DNA of 11,519 nt, from assembly GCA_041648495.1 (NCBI GenBank), contig JBAZOW010000105.1, positions 1-11,519 of the forward strand. The letters are read 5' to 3'. The DNA comes from Patulibacter sp041648495. Lineage in GTDB: Bacteria > Actinomycetota > Thermoleophilia > Solirubrobacterales > Solirubrobacteraceae. Every line of letters starts with the position of its first letter. Position 1 is the first letter of the stretch. The position numbers and the translations under genes were made by a program. Of this stretch, positions 6,945 to 11,519 are shown in pieces. The notes below the pieces were generated by a model that worked only from the letters and a program-made list of their open reading frames with translations, had not been told where the DNA came from and did no database searches.

Positions 6945-7077
6945 GCGAGCAGCGGGCCCGCGGCCGACAGACCATCGGAAGGGTCGCGTTCTAGCCGCCG
7001 TGGGAGCGTCGGTCGAGGCGCCAAATCCGCCCTCGCACATAGGCATCACAACACGGCCCTTGCTAAATGCATAAAAT

Positions 7078-7098
7078 CTGATCTACTTTAAGTAGATA
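7078..7098. repeat. AT-rich perfect dyad, possible operator, resembling the fic promoter
   Basis: Within an AT-rich island, ATCTACTTTAAGTAGAT at 7081-7097 is a perfect dyad around one central base. The 7078-7098 stretch matches 4497-4514 before fic, in the same orientation, with one substitution and three single-base gaps. TTGCTA at 7060-7065 and TACTTT at 7084-7089 (18-nt spacer) could form a + strand promoter, but no gene follows on that strand nearby. No regulator family can be named. Confidence 0.45.
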
Positions 7099-7102
7099 GC
7101 GC

Positions 7103-7120
7103 TCCCCGGTAGTCCGGGGA
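7103..7120. terminator. Small GC hairpin downstream of the AT-rich dyad
   Basis: TCCCCGG (7103-7109) and CCGGGGA (7114-7120) form a 7-bp stem with a TAGT loop. On the + strand it is followed by a pyrimidine-rich CGCCGTCTCTCTCCTC. It could end a short + transcript from the AT-rich island or act as a second terminator behind gdx. Neither can be decided from sequence. Confidence 0.35.
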
Positions 7121-7147
7121 CGCCGTCTCTCTCCTCGCCGTTGCAAG

Positions 7148-7207
7148 CGGCAGTCATCAGGAGGGCGGGACGACGAGTGCATCCGTCGCCCCGCCCTCCG
7201 ACTGCCG
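7148..7207 (-). terminator. Long imperfect hairpin downstream of gdx
   Basis: CGGCAGTC (7148-7155) pairs with GACTGCCG (7200-7207). GGAGGGCGGG (7160-7169) pairs with CCCGCCCTCC (7190-7199). CGACG (7171-7175) pairs with CGTCG (7184-7188). This gives 23 bp interrupted only by a 4-nt bulge (ATCA) and one A/C mismatch, with an 8-nt loop. It lies 69 nt beyond the gdx stop and before the J/TPR promoter, so a role in ending the gdx transcript is likely. There is no T tract on either strand. Confidence 0.55.
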
Positions 7208-7276
7208 AGGCACGGGGTGGTCACGGCTCGCCCGCGCGCCGTCGTCGCCCCGACCGCCGTTGCGTCGCGACGCGGC

Positions 7277-7603
7277 TCAGTGCGCGTTCGCGGAGCTGAG
7301 CGCGAGGCCGACGATGCCGGCCGCGATCAGGCCGATGCTGACCAGCCGCGTCGCCGCCGCCGACTCGCCCAGCCAGACGATCCCGACGATCGCCGCGCCG
7401 ACGGCACCGATCCCGGTCCAGACCGCGTAGCCGGTGCCGACGGGGAGCGTTCGCAGCGCCAGGGCCAGGAGCCAGAAGCTGGCGAGCGCAGCGACGACGA
7501 AGACGAGCGTCTCCGGCAGTCGCGTGAAGGCCTCGCTGCGCTTCAGGGCGATCGCCCAGACGACTTCCAGGAGACCGGCGGCGACGAGCATGATCCAGGC
7601 CAT
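7277..7603 (-). CDS. gdx: Guanidinium exporter, small multidrug resistance (SMR) family
   Basis: The 108-residue membrane protein has four hydrophobic helices (about 2-20, 31-50, 57-77 and 84-103), the standard SMR layout of an antiparallel dual-topology dimer. It exchanges guanidinium for protons. The residues lining the binding site of characterised Gdx proteins all occur at the same numbers: Glu13, Trp16, Ser42, Tyr59 and Trp62. The segment GTGYAVWTGIGAVG (56-69) is typical of the SugE/Gdx branch rather than the polyaromatic EmrE branch. The ATG at 7603-7601 has GAGGG at 7611-7615 seven nt upstream. A guanidine-III type pseudoknot at 7624-7664 supports the substrate independently. A single-gene unit fits a homodimer. 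The older name is sugE. Confidence 0.93.
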   Translation of the reverse strand: MAWIMLVAAGLLEVVWAIALKRSEAFTRLPETLVFVVAALASFWLLALALRTLPVGTGYAVWTGIGAVGAAIVGIVWLGESAAATRLVSIGLIAAGIVGLALSSANAH

Positions 7604-7610
7604 GGGAGAA

Positions 7611-7615
7611 CCCTC
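7611..7615 (-). promoter_or_regulatory. Ribosome binding site of gdx, next to the riboswitch
   Basis: GAGGG on the minus strand lies 7 nt before the gdx ATG and only 8 nt after the 3' strand of the riboswitch stem P2. This spacing suits control of ribosome access by the folded pseudoknot. Confidence 0.6.
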
Positions 7616-7623
7616 TTCCGGTG

Positions 7624-7664
7624 GCGCCGTCGTCGGTCCGGGTACGGCGCTCCCTCTCGTCCGG
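7624..7664 (-). ncRNA. Guanidine-III (ykkC-III) riboswitch, leader of gdx
   Basis: The minus-strand RNA has the H-type pseudoknot of this class. CCGG at 7664-7661 pairs with CCGG at 7644-7641 (P1). GCGCCGU at 7650-7644 and ACGGCGC at 7630-7624 form P2, with the shared edge base near 7644 leaving slight choice in the boundaries. The conserved ACGAG follows the first CCGG, and GUACCCGG joins the stems. As I recall the crystallised Thermobifida element, the stems and the total length of 41 nt are the same. Here the first loop is about 3 nt longer and the last loop about 3 nt shorter. Guanidinium binding stabilises the fold and turns on the downstream exporter. The gdx Shine-Dalgarno follows directly. 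Confidence 0.88.
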
Positions 7665-7691
7665 GGTGCTCCCCATGGGAGACCTGCACCA

Positions 7692-7697
7692 AGCGTA
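7692..7697 (-). promoter_or_regulatory. Predicted -10 box (TACGCT) of the gdx transcript
   Basis: TACGCT on the minus strand fits TANNNT. Initiation about 7-8 nt downstream (near 7684) would place the riboswitch about 20 nt from the 5' end and give a leader of roughly 80 nt. No clear -35 is visible. Confidence 0.45.
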
Positions 7698-7750
7698 CGC
7701 CGCCCGACGGGCCGATGGGTGATCACGCGCACCATCCGTCGCCGAGGTCG

Positions 7751-7850
7751 TTGCGACCCGGCACATGGCCGTCGTGCGTCCCGTCGCACCCCAAAGCCGG
7801 CTGCGACCCAGCGCATGGCCGTCGTGCGTGTCGTCGCAACCCGACGCCAG
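7751..7850. repeat. Two-copy 50-bp tandem repeat between gdx and SDR promoters
   Basis: Positions 7751-7800 and 7801-7850 align without gaps, with 41 of 50 bases identical. The best-kept core is CATGGCCGTCGTGCGT. Each unit can fold: TGCGAC/GTCGCA outside (7752-7757 with 7783-7788; 7802-7807 with 7833-7838) and GCAC/GTGC or GCGC/GTGC inside. The change A7763 to G7813 keeps pairing with U only if the + strand is the RNA. The repeat lies between the two predicted divergent promoters, so a paired operator or a REP-like element are both possible. Confidence 0.7.
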
Positions 7851-7882
7851 CCCCTCCGTCCGAGGCGGCGCGGCCGCCGTGC

Positions 7883-7888
7883 CAGGAT
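7883..7888 (+). promoter_or_regulatory. Weak -10 candidate (CAGGAT) for the SDR gene
   Basis: CAGGAT in the context GCCAGGATGAC differs from TANNNT at the first base. It would give a leader of about 30 nt that includes GGAG at 7918-7921, six nt before the GTG start. No -35 is seen, so this is a low-confidence call. Confidence 0.25.
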
Positions 7889-7927
7889 GACCCGAGCACC
7901 CCACGCCCCCGAACCCCGGAGTCCACC

Positions 7928-8617
7928 GTGTCCGACGATCCCGTCCTGCTCATCACCGGCGCCAGCTCGGGCATCGGAGCCTCGACCGCCCGACGCGCCG
8001 CCGCGGCCGGCCACCGGCTGGTGCTCGCCGCTCGCTCGAAGGACAAGTTGGATGAGCTGGCCCGCGAGCTCGGCGGCCCCGACCGGGCGATCGCCGTCGC
8101 CACCGACGTCACCGAGTGGGATGACAACGAGGCGCTGATCGCCGCGGCCACCGACGCCTTCGGTCGCGTCGACGTGGTCTTCGCCAACGCCGGATTCGGC
8201 GCCACCCGCGGCTGGCTCGAGGAGTCCCCGGAGCACTGGCGCGCGATGGTCCTGACCAACGTGCTGGGCGCCGCCTACACGGTGCGCGCCGCGATCCCCG
8301 CCCTGAAGTCGTCCCGGGGGCACGTCGTGCTGACCGGCTCGGTCGCCGGCCGCCGGGTCCTGCCCGGCAGCCTCTACTCGTGCACGAAGTGGGCGGTCAA
8401 CGCGATGGCCGAGGCCGTCCGCGCGGACCTCGTCGACACCGGCATCCGGACCACGCTGCTCTCCCCCGGCGCGGTGCAGACCCCGTTCTTCGACGATCCG
8501 GCCGAGGGCCGACTCGATCCCGACGACATCGCCCGCGCGGTGCTCTACGCGATCGAGCAGCCGCCGAACGTCGACGTCAACGAGATCGCGATCCGTCCGG
8601 TCGGGCAGGCCGTCTGA
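7928..8617 (+). CDS. Short-chain dehydrogenase/reductase (classical SDR)
   Basis: The 229-residue protein has the classical SDR Rossmann fold. TGASSGIG at 10-17 binds the dinucleotide and NAG is at 87-89. The catalytic tetrad is Asn111, Ser138, Tyr150 and Lys154 (YSCTK). Arg36 after the second strand (LAARS) favours NADP(H), and Asp60-Val61 would contact the adenine. PGAVQTPFF near the end is the usual cofactor-gripping loop. It is a cytoplasmic NADP-dependent alcohol dehydrogenase or ketoreductase, and the substrate is unknown. The start is GTG at 7928, because the TGxxxGIG motif follows at the normal distance and GGAG sits 6 nt upstream. The same frame is open far upstream to 7217, but that part is antisense to gdx and noncoding. 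The gene is divergent from gdx and shares the repeat-bearing control region. Confidence 0.92.
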   Translation: MSDDPVLLITGASSGIGASTARRAAAAGHRLVLAARSKDKLDELARELGGPDRAIAVATDVTEWDDNEALIAAATDAFGRVDVVFANAGFGATRGWLEESPEHWRAMVLTNVLGAAYTVRAAIPALKSSRGHVVLTGSVAGRRVLPGSLYSCTKWAVNAMAEAVRADLVDTGIRTTLLSPGAVQTPFFDDPAEGRLDPDDIARAVLYAIEQPPNVDVNEIAIRPVGQAV

Positions 8618-8668
8618 GTCCCGGGGGCCGGTTCGCCGCGCGACGCCCCGGCCACCGCACGGGCGTCC

Positions 8669-8718
8669 GCGCGGACCGTCGCCCGCCCTGCGAGGAGGCG
8701 CGCGCCGACGGTCCGTGC
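8669..8718 (+). terminator. Inverted repeat downstream of the SDR gene
   Basis: CGGACCGTCG (8672-8681) and CGACGGTCCG (8706-8715) are exact reverse complements separated by 24 nt, and pairing extends 3 bp outward with one G-T pair. It lies about 50 nt after the SDR stop and before the next promoter. There is no T tract; a terminator role is inferred from position. Confidence 0.4.
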
Positions 8719-8747
8719 CCCGCGTATCCGCCGCACACACGCTCGGA

Positions 8748-8753
8748 TACCAT
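8748..8753 (+). promoter_or_regulatory. Predicted -10 box (TACCAT), leaderless CAP-protein transcript
   Basis: TACCAT in GGATACCAT is followed by 6 nt and an in-frame GTG at 8760. The spacing predicts a leaderless mRNA and decides against the upstream in-frame GTG at 8715. Confidence 0.55.
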
Positions 8754-8759
8754 CCGTCG

Positions 8760-10040
8760 GTGCCTGCTCGCCGTACCGCCCGTCGGACCCTGCTCGCGAC
8801 GGCCATCGCCGTCGGGGTCGTGATCGGCGGGACCGCCTCCGCCGAGGCCGCGCAGACCCGCGACGAAGCCGTTGCGGGCCGAGCGCAAGTCGCCGCCGAC
8901 GCATCGGTTCCGGCCGGGTGGACCGGAGCCTTCGAGACGTGCAGCGTCGGCAGCGAATCGGCGGCCTCGCAGGAAGCGACGCGGCGCACCCTGAACCTCC
9001 TGCGGTCCTGGGCCGGGCTCGGCCCGGTGACGTGGGACCCGGCGCTCAACGAGCGAGCGCTCGCGGCCGCAATGCTGATGGGGGCGAACGGCCAGCTCAG
9101 CCACGGGCCCCCGCCGAGCTGGCGCTGCTGGTCGCAGCAGGCGTCCGACGGGGCGAGCACGTCGAACCTCTACCTCGGCCTCTCCGGTGCCGCCGCGATC
9201 GTCGGATACCTCGACGACGCCGGCATCCCGTCCCTGGGCCACCGTCGGTGGGTGCTCGACGCCGGGGCGGTGACGATGGGCACCGGGTCGACCGGCACGA
9301 CGAACGCGCTCACGGTGATCGGGAACCAGCAGCAGACGATCGCGCCGCTGACGACCGCCGCGTGGCCGCCCGCCGGGTGGCTTCCGTCGGAGTGGGTCCC
9401 GGGCCGCTGGAGCGTGCAGCTCAACGGCGACCCGAACCAGCCGCCGATCGACACGACCGGCGCGACGGTGTCGATGACCATCGACGGGCAGCCGGTCTCG
9501 GTCTCCGACGTCGCGGACCTCGGGGGCGGATTCGGTGCCGGGCACACGCTGGCCTGGACCCCTGCGTTGCCGGACCTCGCCTCTGCCGACCACACGGTCG
9601 CGGTCACCATCGACGGCCTGGAGGGCGGCGGCTACGGGAGCCCCGCCGCGTCCTACGTCGTCAACACGGTCACCGCACCCCCTGCTCCTCCCCGACCTGG
9701 GGTCGTCCCCCGGCCGGGAACGATCTGGGGCCCGCCGTTCGACACGACGCCGGACGACGAGCCGACGGACACCGGGACGCTGAAGGGCACCCAGCCGCCG
9801 CCGGCTCGTAAGCGCCTGCGCGTGACCGTACGCGTCCTCCGACGCCGGGTCACGCTGAAGATCACGGGCCCGTCGACCCGTGGCCTGCGCTGCGCGCTCC
9901 AGCGCCGCGGCGACCCCCGCCGGCCGTACCGGGCGTGCCCTTCGGGGACCGTCTTCCGCCAGCTGCGTCGCGGCAGCTGGACCGTGCGGGTCAAGGATCC
10001 GCAGGGCCGTAAGGCCCGCCGGACCTTCGGCATTCGCTGA
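8760..10040 (+). CDS. Secreted CAP-domain (SCP/PR-1 superfamily) protein
   Basis: With the GTG at 8760, the 426-residue product opens with a signal peptide: MPARRTARRTLLA, a hydrophobic run, then TASA before a probable cleavage after Ala28. The RRTLL pair is loosely Tat-like. A CAP domain follows (about 70-190), with LNLLRSWAGLGPVTWDPALNERA, LSHGPP (His115) and GHRRWVL (His161). The acidic residue usual in the xEN motif is not obvious at SNLYLG, so the metal site may be altered. Residues about 210-320 look like an all-beta domain and end in a Pro-rich linker. The Arg-rich C-terminus (about 350-426) has two cysteines, CALQRRG and YRACPSG, followed by GSWTVRVKDPQG, like small Ig-type modules seen in secreted Thermoleophilia proteins. 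It is exported or cell-wall-associated; function unknown. Confidence 0.82.
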   Translation: MPARRTARRTLLATAIAVGVVIGGTASAEAAQTRDEAVAGRAQVAADASVPAGWTGAFETCSVGSESAASQEATRRTLNLLRSWAGLGPVTWDPALNERALAAAMLMGANGQLSHGPPPSWRCWSQQASDGASTSNLYLGLSGAAAIVGYLDDAGIPSLGHRRWVLDAGAVTMGTGSTGTTNALTVIGNQQQTIAPLTTAAWPPAGWLPSEWVPGRWSVQLNGDPNQPPIDTTGATVSMTIDGQPVSVSDVADLGGGFGAGHTLAWTPALPDLASADHTVAVTIDGLEGGGYGSPAASYVVNTVTAPPAPPRPGVVPRPGTIWGPPFDTTPDDEPTDTGTLKGTQPPPARKRLRVTVRVLRRRVTLKITGPSTRGLRCALQRRGDPRRPYRACPSGTVFRQLRRGSWTVRVKDPQGRKARRTFGIR

Positions 10041-10100
10041 CCGTCTTCGCAGACCGCACCGCTCCGGAGCTTGCTCACGGCCGTTTCACCCCGTCCTCGA

Positions 10101-10106
10101 TACCGT
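10101..10106 (+). promoter_or_regulatory. Predicted -10 box (TACCGT), leaderless ettA transcript
   Basis: TACCGT in CGATACCGT is followed by 7 nt and the ATG at 10114. No Shine-Dalgarno sequence is present. It resembles the CAP-gene box (GATACCAT). Confidence 0.6.
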
Positions 10107-10113
10107 CTACTTC

Positions 10114-11519
10114 ATGTCTTCGCAGTACGTCTACACGATGTATCAGCTCACCAAGGTACATCCGCCGGAGAAGACGGTCTTCAAGGATCTCTCGCTGTCG
10201 TTCCTTCCCGGCGCCAAGATCGGCGTACTGGGCATCAACGGCTCCGGCAAGTCGAGCCTGCTGCGGATCATGTCCGGCCAGGACACGGACTTCGACGGCG
10301 AGGCGACGCTGGCCCCCAACGCGACGGTCGGGATCCTCGAGCAGGAGCCCAACCTGGACGAGTCCAAGACCGTCCACGAGAACGTGATGGACGGGCTCAA
10401 GGAGCTGAAGGGGCTCGTCGACCGGTTCAACGAGCTGGCGATGAACTACAGCGACGAGACCGCCGCCGAGTTCGCCCGCCTGCAGACCGAGATCGACGCC
10501 GCCGACGCCTGGGACCTCGACGCCAAGGTCGAGTTCGCGATGGACGCGCTGCGCTGCCCGCCCGGCGACTGGAAGGTCCCCGACCTGTCCGGCGGCGAGA
10601 AGCGCCGTGTCGCGCTCGCGCGCCTGCTGCTGTCGGCCCCCGACCTGCTGCTGCTGGACGAGCCGACCAACCACCTCGACGCCGAGTCGGTCGCCTGGCT
10701 GGAGCGCCACCTGGAGTCCTACAAGGGCACCATCGTCGCGGTGACCCACGACCGGTACTTCCTGGACAACGTCGCGGGCTGGATCCTCGAGCTCGACCGG
10801 GGCCGCGGCTACCCGTTCGAGGGCAACTACTCCGGCTGGCTCGACAACAAGGCCAAGCGGATGGCCATGGAGAAGCGCACCGACGTGGCCCGCCAGCGGC
10901 GGATCAACGAGGAGCTCGACTGGTCGCGCAAGAACCCGAAGGGCCGCCAGACCAAGCAGAAGGCCCGTTTGAACAACCTCGACGAGCTGCTCGCCGAGCA
11001 GTCCGCCCAGCGCCTCGACGAGACCCGGATCACGATCCCGCCCGGACCCCGGCTCGGCGGCAAGGTGATCGAGGCCAAGAACCTGACCAAGAGCTTCGGC
11101 GACAAGCTGCTGTTCGAGGACCTCAGCTTCACCCTCCCGCCCGGCGGCATGATCGGCGTGATCGGCCCGAACGGTGCCGGCAAGTCGACGCTGTTCAAGA
11201 TGCTGACCGGGCTGGAGCAGCCGGACTCCGGCGAGATCATCCTCGGCGAGACGGTCGACCTGTCCTACGTCGATCAGTCCCGCGACGCGCTCGACCCGAA
11301 CAACAACGTCTGGGAGGAGATCGCGGAGAAGCTCGACTACGTCAAGGTCGGCGACCGCGAGATGAACTCGCGCCAGTACGTGGCGTCGTTCAACTTCAAG
11401 AAGGGCGATCAGCAGAAGAAGGTCGGATCGCTCTCCGGCGGGGAGCGCAACCGCGTCCACCTGGCGAAGCTGCTGCGCCGCGGCGGCAACGTCCTGCTGC
11501 TGGACGAGCCGACCAACGA
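10114..11519 (+). CDS. ettA: Energy-dependent translational throttle protein EttA (3' end outside window)
   Basis: EttA is a soluble ABC-F ATPase that binds the ribosomal E site and slows the first elongation steps when ADP is high relative to ATP. The 468 residues present begin SSQYVYTMYQLTKVHPPEKTV, the hallmark EttA start. The first nucleotide-binding domain has Walker A GINGSGKSS (40-48), LSGGEKRR (158-165), LLLLDEPTNHLD (178-189) and the His switch VTHDRYF. The inter-domain linker (about 240-310) includes NPKGRQTKQKARL. The second domain has GPNGAGKST (351-359), LSGGERNR (440-447) and the start of LLLDEPTN. Compared with usual EttA (about 555 residues), roughly 90 are missing beyond the edge. 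The antisense frame 10075-11460 is an artefact of codon bias. There is no membrane segment. Confidence 0.95.
   Translation, partial: MSSQYVYTMYQLTKVHPPEKTVFKDLSLSFLPGAKIGVLGINGSGKSSLLRIMSGQDTDFDGEATLAPNATVGILEQEPNLDESKTVHENVMDGLKELKGLVDRFNELAMNYSDETAAEFARLQTEIDAADAWDLDAKVEFAMDALRCPPGDWKVPDLSGGEKRRVALARLLLSAPDLLLLDEPTNHLDAESVAWLERHLESYKGTIVAVTHDRYFLDNVAGWILELDRGRGYPFEGNYSGWLDNKAKRMAMEKRTDVARQRRINEELDWSRKNPKGRQTKQKARLNNLDELLAEQSAQRLDETRITIPPGPRLGGKVIEAKNLTKSFGDKLLFEDLSFTLPPGGMIGVIGPNGAGKSTLFKMLTGLEQPDSGEIILGETVDLSYVDQSRDALDPNNNVWEEIAEKLDYVKVGDREMNSRQYVASFNFKKGDQQKKVGSLSGGERNRVHLAKLLRRGGNVLLLDEPTN

Noticed and set aside
5009..6994. 661-codon open frame on the plus strand
   Set aside because: It overlaps fic out of frame and J/TPR antisense. 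Its composition is typical of a GC-bias shadow and no domain is recognisable.
4689..7049. 786-codon open frame on the minus strand across fic and J/TPR
   Set aside because: It runs antisense to fic and in another frame through the J/TPR gene, with Arg/Gly/Ala-rich low-complexity translation. Both real genes show complete domain motifs.
7148..7207. Integron attC-like recombination site
   Set aside because: The ends lack the conserved GTTRRRY and RYYYAAC boxes, and no integrase or cassette gene is nearby.
7751..7850. Guanidine-II (mini-ykkC) twin hairpins or a small CRISPR array
   Set aside because: On the gdx strand the loops contain ACGG, but the stem does not close directly on an ACGR tetraloop (C-C and A-A mismatches). 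For CRISPR there are only two units with no unique spacers and no cas genes.
8715..8759. Upstream GTG start for the CAP-domain protein
   Set aside because: The added 15 residues lie over an inverted repeat end and the TACCAT box. The GTG at 8760 gives a clean signal peptide and leaderless spacing.
10075..11460. 461-codon frame antisense to ettA
   Set aside because: Leu/Val/Gly-rich product with no motif. The opposite strand encodes a textbook ABC-F protein.

Overview
The window is very GC-rich DNA with dense, short-spaced genes and strong G/C third-position bias. It carries nucS (the actinobacterial mismatch endonuclease), a small multidrug resistance gene with a guanidine-III type leader, and several genes whose start codon lies 6-7 nt after a TANNNT box, as in leaderless transcripts. 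This points to an Actinomycetota chromosome. The secreted CAP protein with a small Cys-containing C-terminal domain and the J-domain/TPR protein suggest, less firmly, the Thermoleophilia/Solirubrobacterales side of the phylum. I see no phage, IS or CRISPR sequence.

Layout. 1-289: end of an Ala/Lys/Pro-rich protein (+). 290-383: hairpins between convergent genes. 384-2915 (-): an apparent operon read from 2915 downwards, with a crotonase-fold hydratase followed by two tandem peptidase S51 paralogues coupled by an ATGA overlap. 2916-2992: compact divergent promoter region. 2993-3667 (+): metallo-beta-lactamase fold hydrolase, convergent with nucS (3676-4428, -). 4515-5684 (+): class II Fic protein whose stop overlaps the stop of the convergent J-domain/TPR gene (5681-6931, -). 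6932-7276: 345 nt without a gene, holding an AT-rich dyad and two hairpins. 7277-7603 (-): guanidinium exporter gdx, with a guanidine-III (ykkC-III) pseudoknot at 7624-7664. 7665-7927: control region with a 50-bp tandem repeat. 7928-8617 (+): short-chain dehydrogenase. 8760-10040 (+): secreted CAP-domain protein. 10114-11519 (+): ettA, cut by the window end.

How the parts work together. The clearest functional unit is riboswitch plus gdx: guanidinium binding to the leader should permit synthesis of the guanidinium/proton antiporter. NucS and EttA are housekeeping functions (replication fidelity and translation throttling). The hydratase and S51 genes form one transcription unit whose joint role is unknown. 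Six genes (hydratase, MBL, J/TPR, CAP, ettA and, more loosely, nucS) appear to use leaderless or nearly leaderless mRNAs. The S51 genes, gdx and the SDR have recognisable Shine-Dalgarno sites.

Most worth a second look are the riboswitch with its unusual loop lengths, the tandem hairpin repeat between the divergent gdx and SDR promoters, and the matching AT-rich dyads at the fic start and near 7078-7098.
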